Shown: one piece after another, positions 25,303-37,779 of the stretch
How positions within the stretch are numbered: position 1 is the first letter of the stretch
How the letters are laid out: every line of letters begins with the position of its first letter
NCBI GenBank assembly: GCA_949318235.1
Contig: OX439136.1
Span: forward strand, 5,698,758-5,762,757
DNA: 64,000 nt
Direction of reading: 5' to 3'
DNA from: Ecdyonurus torrentis
Lineage: Eukaryota; Arthropoda; Insecta; Ephemeroptera; Heptageniidae
Made by a program: the position numbers and the translations under genes
The notes under the pieces: generated by a model
Told to the model about the DNA's origin: nothing
The model's input: only the letters and a program-made list of their open reading frames with translations
Database searches by the model: none

Positions 25303-25626
25303 TATAGGGTGTATGCATTCATGTTAAAGTCGACGCCTTGTTGTATCACTCAATAACATGGGTCGCTTATAGGAAAATGACTCATGTTGGCAGTTTAAAA
25401 ATACTAGGCAATATTTTTGAGAGCATTGATGGTGTTAATATATAGGTTAAATTAGTATCTGAAGTATGTGAGAAAAATAACAATAATATTATTAATAATA
25501 AAAAAATCTGATTTCCCAAAGAAAATAGCCAAAAACAAAGTTTGTCGTATGCTGAGCAATGTTATTCATTACTCCAGTATGGCCTCCAAGCGCATTTAAT
25601 ATGATGTCATGTGGATGCATCCTATA
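25303..25626 (+). mobile_element. TATAGGGTG-family element, copy B
   Basis: About 324 bp, full length. Left end TATAGGGTGTATGCATTC, inverted right end TATAGGATGCATCCACATGA. It shares GTTAAAGTCGACGCC, CAATAACATGGGTCGC, GAGAGCATTGATG and ACTCCAGTATGGCCTCCAAG with the other copies. It has a small ATT-rich expansion around 25485-25505. The terminal CRE-like motif has decayed to ATGATGTCAT. Confidence 0.82.
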
Positions 25627-25724
25627 TATAATATTGTTGGGATAAAAAATCATTATGTTATTATTACCATGCGTATAGGAAAATCAAGTTACATTATTTT
25701 ATTCTGCTATAATTTTCTTACCTG

Positions 25725-25730
<6 letters not shown>

Positions 25731-25759
<29 letters not shown>
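25731..25759. repeat. Oligo(A) tract
   Basis: About 29 A residues. Confidence 0.85.
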
Positions 25760-25763
<4 letters not shown>

Positions 25764-26510
25764 TTTATAATGTTTTATTAATGCCATTAATTTAATATCC
25801 TTATAATAATGTATGAGAGATATACTATATTTATGTACGTTTTGTAGTTGACAGCTGAAATACTTGAGCTATTTCTTAAAAAGTATTAAAATGAAAAAAA
25901 TAAATAATAATAATAAAAAAAATCAATCAATTAATAACTATTTTTAATCTAATTTAGCAAAATGTTTACTAAATAAAAAGGGCGAGATAAATATACGAAA
26001 CAAAAACGGTGAAAATTAGTTTTCCAATTGATTGCATTTTATCCATTGTAATCAAGAGACAATAAGCTTCTAGTCTCATATGTACATAATATACTGAAAT
26101 AGTTTTAATTAAAATCCTTTATTGATATTTTTATACTAATTGTTTTATGATTTATTTATATTATAACTAATTATATATTTTGTTATTAAATATATAAAAT
26201 ATATTGTATATTGTATAAACCTTTATATTTAATTATTAAAATTTCTTTTTGTAATATGATATATCATAATATAATAGTTTCTATTTTATATCTATAATAG
26301 TTTTGAATCTATTATAATATCATATAAATTGAAAATGAAGTTATATTTTACATCATACAATACAATTACTTTCATTTTGAAATGTTTATGATTTTATTAC
26401 ATTGTTCGTATCAATATTTATAATATAATTTATACCTAGTAGCTTTCTGTGTACAGTGAAATTGAAATATATAAATTGTAGGTTTTTTTAAATTTAAATT
26501 ATAATAAGTA

Positions 26511-26518
<8 letters not shown>

Positions 26519-26543
<25 letters not shown>
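26519..26543. repeat. Oligo(A) tract
   Basis: About 25 A residues. Confidence 0.85.
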
Positions 26544-27496
26544 TTATTGACCCAATCGTTTGATCTTGTGAATTAATACATAATTTATACACGAAAACAA
26601 ATTACTAATTGCAATTACATAAATCCGTATAAATTACTATTACGTAAATTTTAACCGGGAAATAGGTTGATATACTATACAATAATACCTATAATGCAGG
26701 TAAAACATAATACTATTATAATATAGATGTGTATAATATCACCTACGTATCACCTATAGATTAGATGATATTTCATCTAGATTATATAGGTAGGGTTGTA
26801 GTAATATACCTGTTCCAGATTAAAAATAATTGATTACTGCAAATTTGTTCCTGTAAAAATAATAGTAATAGTGAAAAAAAAAAAATATATATTGTAATTA
26901 ACAGAATTTATGTCTTGCTATTAGTATATAGTAATTTTTTCCCCTTTTATGCATGAATTCAATAAAAAACACGTTTCAAAACTCTTGCTACAGAAGTGAT
27001 GCTTATATTATATTTTTTAAGTATTGTATAAATAAGAATCGCATTTATATAGGCAATATTATTCAATAATTCACAGAGTCTTCAGCATAGAATACAAAAA
27101 TCGGTTATTTCACTGCATTTCTAAATATCATATAAATATACCAAAAGTAGTATAGAAATAAATACGAATATATAAATATAAATACGAAGCTAAATTGCAG
27201 CACAAAAATCAATCTAACAAAAAATAATAATAATAAGAAAAAATGTACAAAACAGTAAAAATCCCAATAATATCTATAGATATAATATGAGCGTGACACT
27301 TCTCAATTTGATTGGCTTAATCATATCCTAAGGTTATATAGACATATGCAGTATGCAGCACAAGTAAGGGTGAATATAGTCGGGTCAGTAGACATTGCGA
27401 GGGTTGAAATATTCTTGCCTCAAGGGTTGCTACTGTACAAGGGTATAATATAATACTATGACTCATAATATATTGACATACAACGCTGTATACAAC

Positions 27497-27499
<3 letters not shown>

Positions 27500-27565
<66 letters not shown>
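27500..27565. repeat. (TA)n microsatellite
   Basis: About 33 TA units. Confidence 0.97.
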
Positions 27566-27568
<3 letters not shown>

Positions 27569-27757
27569 CAAAAAAATATTTCCACACATATATACTATAC
27601 TTTAATTAAACATTTTTTTTGTCATATATTTGCACAAAAAAAAAAAAGTAATTTGCTACGGTAAAATGTTGTCAAAAACGTTTATTATTTGTGATATAAA
27701 TTGCGTACAAAATAGGGGTGGAATAATATATTATATAATAACTTTATTATTTATTTA

Positions 27758-27781
27758 ATTTTTTTTTTTTTTTTTTTTTTT
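27758..27781. repeat. Oligo(T) tract
   Basis: About 24 T. Another run of about 28 T lies at 28013-28040. Confidence 0.85.
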
Positions 27782-28012
27782 ATATAAACAGTTTTGTTTT
27801 TGCAAGTTAGATATGTTTTGAATTTGATCATAGTGTTTTGTTTTTATTTATATATTTTATTTCCTTTTAATATATTGCATTTATTTATTTATTATTGTTT
27901 TACATATTTGATTTTGTTTTGGGTATTAGAAACGTTTTCGTCCCCCCTTCCCCCAAAGAAAATAAGTTTCATATTTTTCTAAAAATAAGTAACTTTAAAT
28001 AATTAAAATACC

Positions 28013-28043
<31 letters not shown>

Positions 28044-28196
28044 TAATTTTTTTTACAAAAAATGACCAGTATCTACTTTTAATTATTCCAGTATAATTTT
28101 GTAACGTAATTTCATTGGTTATATGCAACTCAAAAACATATTTTGCTTCAAATAAATCCTCGTTTTAGTAAACCATATAAAACCTTTATTAAGTTA

Positions 28197-28197
<1 letters not shown>

Positions 28198-28235
<38 letters not shown>
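28198..28235. repeat. Oligo(A) tract
   Basis: About 38 A residues. Confidence 0.88.
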
Positions 28236-28236
<1 letters not shown>

Positions 28237-28852
28237 CGTTGGAACAAAAAAAAATCTAATTAAAACAATGTTTCATAATTAACATACAAACTCTTTTATT
28301 TTTGTGTTTTGTTTATAATGAAAATTCACATGTATTATACAAAAAAAAAAAGTTATATTGATTATTCATTTTGTAGTTGATAATTTATTATTTTATTTTT
28401 TTAGTGTTGAATAACATCAAATACTCTCTCTTTCTCTCTCTCTCTCTGAAATATATACATATTTATATACTCATCAGTTTGATTAAAAACACCCTCAATA
28501 CCCAATGAAATGTACTTTTTTGTTCATAAACAAACCTTATATATTTTACGCATACATTAACGCGTCAATTTCTATCTCCCCTGGTATTCAAGCGAAAACA
28601 TTTTCGATTTTTATTATTATTATTATTTATTTTTACTTACAATACTTCAGTGAGTATATTAATAATTATATGTATAAATGGAATAATAATAATATTGAGA
28701 CTAAAACATCTGTCATTTTTAGTTGTCAAGTGGTTGGGAAATACTTTTATCCTTAAAATATGAAAATATTTAAAAAAAAATATAACTTTTTGGGATGAAA
28801 TAGACTCGTAATACTGCATTTATGAGTTGTTGTTTTTATTTTTCATATGGAT

Positions 28853-28916
28853 AGGGTCGGACTGGCACTAAAGGGGCCTCACCCACTAAAAGGGTATAAC
28901 ACCTATATAGGAGCTA

Positions 28917-28969
<53 letters not shown>

Positions 28970-29063
28970 AAGAAGTATGTGCGTAACATCTTTGTTACAA
29001 GATAGGAGGTGTCTGTGTGTGTGTCTGTTTTAGCGGATTAACTCTTATGGCCAGTCCGAGCCT
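28853..29063. mobile_element. hAT-like MITE with internal oligo(A)
   Basis: About 211 bp. The left end AGGGTCGGACTGGC and the inverted right end AGGCTCGGACTGGC match in 13 of 14 positions and resemble hAT-type termini. A run of about 51 A (28918-28968) and a (GT)n patch (29015-29023) lie inside. The expected 8-bp target duplication could not be found, so class assignment is tentative. Confidence 0.6.
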
Positions 29064-29609
29064 TGATGAAGTGTGTGTGTATGCATATTAAATTAATATA
29101 GTAGCTTCTTATATCGATAGGTATACTAGGCAGTTTGCAATATATATTTGTTTAAAAATATATTTTAAAAGTTGATAATAGTTACGAGGGGGGTAGGGAA
29201 TAATTGTTTAGATATATTATTAAGAAATTAGGCCATCTTTCCATACAGCATACAGAATATATATATGTATTTTTTTTTTCTGAACATGAATTCATAATGG
29301 GTAATATTAAATTGTCATTCAAATCAAAACTCTGCAAAAAAGAATGAAACTATTTGTAACTTTTCACTCTTTTATATTTTCATAAAGACAATTATTTAAT
29401 TAAATTTAATATTCCTTTTTTTTTAATTAGTAAACGTCATTATGTATACAATAAATACAATAGTATAGTGCGGTCTAATATTAATTAAAAAAATATAAGT
29501 TTGCATATAAATGATATTGCAGGATATAAACAAAAGATATAATAAAAGAATGGCACATTCCATTCTTATATATTTGCATGACTTGAATTAACGAAGTGGA
29601 ACTAGAGTG

Positions 29610-29711
<102 letters not shown>

Positions 29712-29767
29712 GACAATGTAAATGTGGAAAAACTGCAACTGCAAAAAATTATACTAACGTCAGCGTG

Positions 29768-29788
29768 AAAAAAAAAAAAAAAAAAAAA
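29768..29788. repeat. Oligo(A) tract
   Basis: About 21 A residues. Confidence 0.8.
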
Positions 29789-30158
29789 CTGTATAGACGT
29801 TCGTATTAAAGTTATATTTGTTATCCACTTGAAATATGTGGACTTATTGATTTGATATAAATATAAGGAGAGAGAAAAATTTGAAATAAATTATGTGAGT
29901 CTGTCTGCATGCAGTGCAGCTGCAATTTATTGCAATGCGAAGACGTGTAAATGTAAGAGAGAGAAAGAGAGAGAATATTATAGAGATGTAGTTACTTGAT
30001 TTATAGTTTTTACGTGTATATTTGAGCTTCAATTTACCCCCTCTCATCGCATAATATATATTAGCTTCATTTTTCTTCTTAAAATTCATATATAGTAAAT
30101 TCTTTATAATAATGTCAAAAAGTAATATAGAACTTTTGTATTGTATAATATTTACATA

Positions 30159-30472
30159 TTAAAGGCGTAGAACACCTTGAACAAAAAAGTTGTTCCTAAG
30201 AATCTGAAAATCAATGTTGATTTGGCTGAAGTCATTGATTTCTTATTTATTTTCCATTCACAAAATGCCGCTGGCGGTCACTGACGTCACAGCTCGCTTG
30301 TTTTACGCGTGCGTAAACCGGGCGAGCTGTGACGTCAGTGACCACCAGTGGCATTTTATGAATGGAAAATAAATTAGAAATCAATGACTCCGGCCAAATC
30401 AACGTTGATTTTTAGGTTTGTTAGGATATTATATTACACAACTTTTGGGTTCAAGGTGTTCTATGCCTTTAA
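30159..30472 (+). mobile_element. Palindromic TTAA-flanked element, copy 1
   Basis: A 314-bp near-perfect foldback. TTAA|AGGCGTAGAACACCTTGA at the left is mirrored at the right up to CTATGCCT|TTAA. The arms are ~140 bp each around a short asymmetric GC-rich core (30295-30330, TTGTTTTACGCGTGCGTAAA). Each arm carries TGACGTCA (30282-30289 and 30330-30337). The TTAA edges suggest piggyBac-like integration (inferred). Non-coding. Orientation is defined by the core, and copy 3 has the same orientation. Confidence 0.88.
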
Positions 30473-31035
30473 GGTATTGTTTAGGAGGACATTAATAAAA
30501 CCATTGCTTTGTATAATCTCTAATTGATCTTTATACCCAAAATTTATCACGAGTTCTTAAATATTTTGAGTATGTAAGATTTTATTATACAAAAATATAA
30601 AATATTTATTATATTACTGAATTTTATCATGGGGTAAATGTAATATTGAAGTATATTATTATGTAGACTTTATAGCATTGTGATATTTAAAATTTCTCCT
30701 TTATTTTCTTATCGAATTGTAATGAATCCATGTGAAAACTTTGGTTAAAGTGTAAAATTTCTATATGTGTATATTTTCATAGGAAATAGAATAAATTTTA
30801 AAATCAAAATGTACTTCTCATTTTGATGAAAATAAAAGATTTTATATATTATATTATTATTGGCATTGTAAGCTAATTTTATTACTATATGACAAAAAGA
30901 AGAAAAAAAAATCAATGGAAAAAGAAGTATTACAATTTTTGTATGCTCTGTCTATTTTTACATCGTTTCATACTTTCATCATTTTTTTTTTCTTACTTTC
31001 TTCGGCTGTGTTAAAAAAAACTTTAAAATCCAAAG

Positions 31036-31038
<3 letters not shown>

Positions 31039-31078
<40 letters not shown>
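31039..31078. repeat. (GA)n microsatellite
   Basis: About 20 GA units, with a T-run of about 25 just downstream (31120-31144). Confidence 0.95.
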
Positions 31079-31080
<2 letters not shown>

Positions 31081-31117
31081 AAAAAGAAAATTCGATTTCT
31101 ATATTCTATACTTTTCG

Positions 31118-31148
<31 letters not shown>

Positions 31149-31999
31149 AATCCACACCTTTTTCTTTTTGATTTTAGCATAAAATGTTCATTTTTATATT
31201 TCGTTCTTTTTAAGCTTTTTTTTTTTTTTTTTTTTCAAATCTCTTATTCTGGAAAAAAAAGCAGCTTTGCTGAAAACAACCTAATGATAAATCAATAATC
31301 TTTGCTGCTTGTGTATAAGGAAAAAAATATCTAACATTAGGATTTTTTTTTTCTCATAAGAGAAGAAAGCAAGAGAGAGAGAGAGACACACACAGAGAGA
31401 GATGAAAGTCACACACAGCATGTATAAATAATAATAATAAAAATAAATGTGATTAAATTAGAAAAAACGACGGAAAAAAAAGTACGTTGTATCTGAAGTG
31501 TATCAGAAAATATTTTTCTTTATGTTCTGTACTTCAGTATATTATATAGAAGACACCTTTTCATTAAATCTGCATTTAATATTATACAATGCACGACTGT
31601 TTTGCAATAATAGTAATTGTTTACTACACATTTACAAACATGCTTAATAGAGGATGAGAAAATGAAAAATGAGGGATGCTTATAATGTAATCTATAACAT
31701 CACATTATATAGAAACATTTTTTTTAATTTTCTTACATATTGATCCTTATAGCTCTCTCTCTCTCTCTCTCCTCTCTTTCTGTGTTATTTCCTGTAACAC
31801 TGCAATTAATATTTTAATATAATTCAAAGTCAAAAGATATTCTTAAAAAAAAATGTAACAGTTAAAAATTTTGTAGAGTAAAAAACTCATGATCAGTTCT
31901 TTTCACAAAGAAAAACTTTTCTTTTATATACAACTTATTTTATTTTGTTATGAGGGTTCTTTTCCAAAAAATAAATCATGTAATAAATGGAATTGTTTC

Positions 32000-32002
<3 letters not shown>

Positions 32003-32065
<63 letters not shown>
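32003..32065. repeat. (TC)n microsatellite
   Basis: About 31 TC units. Confidence 0.96.
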
Positions 32066-32067
<2 letters not shown>

Positions 32068-32263
32068 AGTAACGATTTTATTACAGAAAGTGTTAAAAAG
32101 AGCTAATAACAGAAAAGATATTATATTTTTATTGCCACATACCTTTGCGAAAAAGAAATATAATAATAATAATAATAAAAAAGTCTTATAATATAGAATA
32201 AATTTATAATTCCGATTTATTAGGTGTCAAAATTTTTGCTATGAATTTGAAATTGCTTCTTTA

Positions 32264-32267
<4 letters not shown>

Positions 32268-32316
<49 letters not shown>
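32268..32316. repeat. Long oligo(A) tract
   Basis: About 48 A residues. Confidence 0.9.
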
Positions 32317-32321
<5 letters not shown>

Positions 32322-33163
32322 ATTTATATTTTTTAAATTCTATTTTTATGTGAATTATAAATTATTGCTAAAATTTTTATAGATTTTGCTGGTATAAATA
32401 CTTGATCAAATGGAATTTTTACAGTATATGAGTAAATCACTTTTTAAGTAATATTGAAGAATAAATTTAGAAATAGAATCCATAAATAATGATGATGATA
32501 ATAATAAAGTAAGAATATATTCTTATTTTGTTTATAATAATGGTATGGCCTATTATATTACGTACAATTGCCAAAATGAAAAGTATCAAACGTTTCAATA
32601 ATGACGAAAGAAAGAAAATACTCTCTCTCTCTCTCTCTCTCTTACTGCATTTACTGTAAATATAACTAAAATCAGTGTTCAAATTCTGTATTATTTCGTA
32701 ACATTTTTCTTTATTCATAATTTTTGAAGGGTAAACAAAACCTGTATTAAACATTACACATCAGATGGCAAAGAAAAAAAAAATCACATACAATGTACCG
32801 TTACATTTTTTTATCATTACATCTAAATCTTATTGATATATTATTATCATCATAACAGCTTGTTATAGATTATGTATTTTTTATACCAATGCATACCAAA
32901 CTTTAAACATAACAATGCAATACTAATGAAGCGATAGTTACTGAAGTCATGAACAGATTAAAATACAATGCAATAGGGCAGCGCCCTTTTTTTTTTATAC
33001 ATCACATGTTCATATAATAGGCTTACGTATAATAACCACAAAATTTTTTAGCCCTCTATACGTTATTATAGATATTTTAAATGTGCGAATAGAAATATAC
33101 AATAATGAATATGGTTATATATTTTAAATGATAAATAATCCTTCTATTTAATATAAAAACCAG

Positions 33164-33168
<5 letters not shown>

Positions 33169-33220
<52 letters not shown>

Positions 33221-33228
33221 ATATATAT
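33169..33228. repeat. (TA)n microsatellite
   Basis: About 29 TA units with one TC interruption. Confidence 0.95.
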
Positions 33229-33745
33229 AATTCCCCTTTTTGTATATTGGTTAATGTTCATATTATGTAGACAATTTTTTTTCTTTCAATTTAATCAATG
33301 GTATAATACTTTATTCATATGTGGTTAACTTTATCATTAATATTAAATAATATAAAAATATTTATTTTATAAAAATAGAAATATACCAATGAATTAATTA
33401 CAGTTTATTTTATACATAAAATTTTAATTACAAAATTTGTAATATTTTATGATTATATTTATATATTTTGAATTCCTGTATATATTTTTGGTTTTTGAGG
33501 TTTTAGACGGTTATTATGTGCGTATGCATGTTTTTTTTTCTTTTTTTTTTTAATTCTCAATATCATTTACATTTATTTAATTTTCTAATTAATTATTTTT
33601 TATTTTGAATAAATGCATTAATTTGTGTTAATATAATATATTATCTATAGCTAATAATATATAACTGAACTTTAATTACATAGCGAATACTGTATTAAAG
33701 AGGGCTGTTTTGCTTGTCTAATTTTGTTCGCATCAAATTATGATG

Positions 33746-33871
33746 TACAGCTCTGGCCAAAAGTTTAAGAACGGGGCAGCGGTAGTCGCAGTGTTTTCCC
33801 ATAAAGATAACATAGTGGTGGTTGCGGGTTGCCTATACAAATCGTTCTCAAACTTTTGGCCAGAGCTTGTA
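33746..33871. mobile_element. Tc1/mariner-type MITE, 126 bp
   Basis: TA|CAGCTCTGGCCAAAAGTTTA at the left is matched by the inverted right end, whose + strand reads AAACTTTTGGCCAGAGCTTG|TA. The ~28-bp terminal repeats differ at few positions, and TA flanks both sides. The CAG-start, the TA target and the small size fit a Tc1/mariner-derived MITE. It sits ~70 bp upstream of the ratchet site at 33942. Confidence 0.8.
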
Positions 33872-33912
33872 CATGAGTATTTTATTATTATTATTTTCTA
33901 AGTTATTTACTT

Positions 33913-33996
33913 ATCTAACTTGTATTTCTTTTCTGATTACAGGTAAGCGTACATGATTTTCAAATTCCACCATGACAGTAGTTTTTTCCTTTTGTG
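33913..33996 (+). other. Recursive splice (ratchet) site 1 with candidate RS exon
   Basis: A branch-point-like CTAAC (33916-33920) and the pyrimidine-rich TTGTATTTCTTTTCTGATT lead to ACAG at 33939-33942. This is followed at once by GTAAGCG (33943 on), so an acceptor and a strong donor abut with no exon between them. A second donor, TGTG|GTAAGA, lies at 33996|33997 and defines a 54-nt candidate recursive-splice exon. Joined to the phase-1 signal-peptide exon it reads one glycine and three more codons before TGA, so inclusion would truncate the protein. Established knowledge: in flies and vertebrates, ratchet sites split very long introns, and a short downstream exon helps acceptor recognition before the regenerated donor is used. 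Here it lies 23.4 kb into the intron. Function inferred. Confidence 0.6.
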
Positions 33997-34143
33997 GTAA
34001 GATATTTTCATTTTTGGGGTTTGTTTATTAAAACAGAGTTTGTACTTTTTTTTAGGAATTGTATCTTTAGTCTATACTAAAAAGTGTGATATATATACAT
34101 ATATACAATCGTTAGTACCGAGTTTACTTGCACGTGAAAAGAA

Positions 34144-34148
<5 letters not shown>

Positions 34149-34221
<73 letters not shown>
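34149..34221. repeat. (GA)n microsatellite
   Basis: About 36 GA units. Confidence 0.96.
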
Positions 34222-34225
<4 letters not shown>

Positions 34226-35026
34226 GTGTACATAATTATACAAGTAATAACGTAATTCTATGTGTCAGGTATAGCATAAACGTTACTATTTTAAAATTTC
34301 ATAACTATAATTTTGCAGCACAACCAAACACGTATACAATGCAGCAGATTTACTATTGATAAATTCATGAATAAAATATTACTAAAATCGAGTTATATCT
34401 TCATTATTTTCCATAATATATTTTGGTTGTTTTGGTAAAATAAAAATATTCCATGAAAACGTGACAAAAAAAGACTGTTTAGATTTAAATCTCTTGAAAT
34501 TTTTACTATAAATCTGCGTGGAGAATTTTAAAAACAGTGTATATTATACATACATATAAAATTCAAAGCCTATTCAGCAATGTTCAGCCTGAATCATTTA
34601 CATTAAAAATTCATCTTTTATATTATACTATAATATATACGTATCTTTAAAACCCTTCAATAACAAAAACTGGTCTAACCGCTAAATCCAAAGTATTTAG
34701 AAAATACATGTAGTACATATTTATAACTTTATTCTAGTATAGAGCAACTAATTATTATTACAAAAAAACAACAACTGAAATATATGTAAAAATATAAATT
34801 TCTTTATTTTATAACGTTAAAAATATAATTATAAATTTCCATACTGTATAAGTGTTACCTATACTAAAATTTAATTAAACTACAACTCTATTTTTTTATA
34901 ATTATAAATATGGTTTCTTTATTCATATTATAATAATTTTATATCTTGTTATTTTTATTTCATTCATTATAAAAATATTCAACAGAATATAGTTTTATTA
35001 TAATTAGAATAATATACCAAATATTA

Positions 35027-35342
35027 TTAAAGGCGTAGAACACCTTGAACAAAAAAGTTGTGTAATATCCTAACAAACCTGAAAATCAACGTTGATTTGG
35101 TGAAAGTCATTGATTTCTAATTTATTTTCCATTCACAAAATCCACTGGTGGTCACTGACGTCACAGCTCGCCCGGTTTATGCGCGCGTAAAACAAGCGAG
35201 CTTTGACGTCAGTGATCGCCAGCGGCATTTTGTGAATGGAAAAAGAAATTAGAAATCAATGACTTTCACCAAATCAACGTTGATTTTCAGGTTTGTTAGA
35301 ATATCACACAACTTTTTTGTTCAAGGTGTTCTACGCCTTTAA
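35027..35342 (-). mobile_element. Palindromic TTAA-flanked element, copy 2
   Basis: A 316-bp foldback homologous to the element at 30159, with TTAA|AGGCGTAGAACACC ends on both sides. The asymmetric core (35170-35200, GGTTTATGCGCGCGTAAAAC) is the reverse complement of the core of copies 1 and 3, so this copy is inserted in the opposite orientation. TGACGTCA occurs at 35156-35163 and 35204-35211. Confidence 0.88.
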
Positions 35343-36060
35343 AGTTATAATTTTATAATTTACTCAACTGTGTTTATAGATATATATTAAAAAAAAAAAA
35401 GGTATAGTAAAATATTATCAGTTGTTTGAATATAAATGACTTGTCTTTATAATTTTGACAATTATAAATGTATATTCCTAAAATAAGCATATTACTGAAT
35501 TTTTATACATAATATATTTAATATAATCAGATTATATTTATTTATTTTTTTATATTTATGTGAAAAATTGTCTGTAAAATATAGCTTTTTATTTTGAAAC
35601 ATTTCAAAATAGCTTTTAGATATTACTAAAATTCATTGTTTATTTTATACTTTTTTTTTTTTTGTATAGTTCTCTTAACATCGTATTTTTCAGTAGAAAA
35701 AAAAAAGTTTTTTTTCGCACACAATATAATATAAAAAAGAGATAGTCTTTATGCATGTAAAATAGGTTTTTTGTTTTAACGATTTGCTATATTCCTCTCT
35801 TCTTTTTTTTTTCTATATATATTGTAATAATAATAATATGAAAAATTTGCATAATACGTATAAAAGCAAACATTTTAGGGGTAAAAATATAACAATAATA
35901 ATAAAAGATTGGATTTTTTTTTGTATAGTATATATATAAAAAAAAAATGCTTTTTATATATTTGAATATATTTTTTTGTTCTTTGTGTTTGTATTTGTTT
36001 GGTATAATATTAACTAAACATTTGCAATGGTAAATTAACCCATATTTGAATATTTATGAG

Positions 36061-36063
<3 letters not shown>

Positions 36064-36128
<65 letters not shown>
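36064..36128. repeat. (TC)n microsatellite
   Basis: About 32 TC units. Confidence 0.97.
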
Positions 36129-36131
<3 letters not shown>

Positions 36132-36599
36132 CCTCTGACAATCAAAAGTATATAGAAAACGAACAGACGTATATTATAACAATAGGTATGCAGTATAGTT
36201 GTCATATGTTTGTTTGTATCTATACACAAGCTTGCATTATTAAGTATAACACTCATATACAATTGTGCGAAATATTACATATTCTTTTTATACACCGCTA
36301 TACGATTCTCTTATATGGAACGTTAATTATAAAATATCACATAGGAGATGAACTATACTGTATAAACTACATTACTATTTATCCTTATACTTTTTACTTT
36401 TTCAAAATAGGCGAGGAGATTGATTTTTGAACTTATATTATCCTTTTATATTATATGAAACTATAAGTAAAGGCTCGGTGTAAGTGCATGCTTGGTAGTT
36501 AGTTGACTATTATACAGGTACGATAGGTCTAGAATTTAAAAATCATGTAGGGGTTTCATGGTAGAAAGCGCTTTTATAGTCATGAAACGACACTGAAAA

Positions 36600-36733
36600 A
36601 TGGTCTGTTCACAATGATGTGTAAATTCACATAACTCTTACGGGAAGATACGACCATGCAGGATATTGCGACAATTATTTGGATTCTTACGTGAAAGTTA
36701 TGTGAATTTACGCATCATTTTGTGAACAGCCCA
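36600..36733. mobile_element. Small inverted-repeat MITE, ~134 bp
   Basis: The left arm ATGGTCTGTTCACAATGATG is mirrored by the right arm ending TTTGTGAACAGCCCAT. Arms of ~45 bp (including GTAAATTCACATAAC) surround a ~45-bp centre. No coding capacity. The target-site duplication is not evident. Confidence 0.7.
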
Positions 36734-37140
36734 TAAGGACCTCCAATTCCTGTACTTTAGCATTGCTTTACTTTACTTTTAGCAAAAAAAATAAAATAAA
36801 TAAAAATAAATAAAAAAAAATAAAAAAAAAAATCAAAAAAATCAAAAAAATCAAAATCAAAAATCGAAAATTAAAAATCAAAGATCAAAACTCAAAATTA
36901 AAGGTAAAAAAGTTAAAATTGGGTCATTTTTTTATAGAGTTGCATGTCTTGTTCATACAATATTTTTATTGAGTTTACTCACATGCAATTTCTTTTTAAC
37001 ACTACCTAATTGTATTTAATTAAACTCATTGCATTGTGTAAACTTATAGACCTCATAGACAAAATATTTAATTATTTTCATGCACCGATCACCAATTAAA
37101 TCAAACTAATTAGTCCATATATAGACTTGATTTGATCCCA

Positions 37141-37145
<5 letters not shown>

Positions 37146-37175
<30 letters not shown>
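37146..37175. repeat. (TC)n microsatellite
   Basis: About 15 TC units, followed by a run of about 11 C near 37190-37201. Confidence 0.9.
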
Positions 37176-37177
<2 letters not shown>

Positions 37178-37779
37178 ATCTCTACACGTACCCCCCCCCC
37201 CACTATGTAAAATATTATATTCCAAGTGCTAGATTATGATGTATGATATGATTGACTGACAATGCAACTCTCTCTCTCACTCACTCTCGCTCTCACTCAC
37301 TCGTCTATAACAAAACAACATCAACATATTAGTTCCCACAGATTTATATTTTCATATTTCTCTACTTGGTATTTAGGTACAAAAAGATATATAATATATT
37401 TAAAGAGTATATTGATTTCCGCATAGAACAGCATACAATAATTATTGTTTACATTTCATATTGGTTTTGATGTCAAGGGAGGGAGAGAGGGTTGCAATAA
37501 AATTGGAAATTTATTATAAAGGAATATTAAAAATGTTGGAGAAGATTTTTTTTAGCTGGTTATTCCGTTTTCCAATTACCTTTGTAAAGTAACGTAAAAA
37601 TATATTAATTTTATTATGTACAAATATACTTTTTATTAGATCCAAAATCAATATTTTAAAACTATACCGATGTCCTTTTATCAATCCTTTTAAATATCCG
37701 GTGCATATATTGATACATTGTGTGTGTTTATGTATGTATATATACATATTATACACTACACACAAACTTAAATAGTATT

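Noticed and set aside
25712..25759. Ratchet-like ACAAATCAG|GTAAGA on the - strand behind a poly(T)
   Set aside because: It is on the opposite strand to the recognised exon. The tract is an ordinary oligo(A)/(T) run, and the nine bases before the junction are purine-rich. It serves as a reminder of the chance rate for such motifs.
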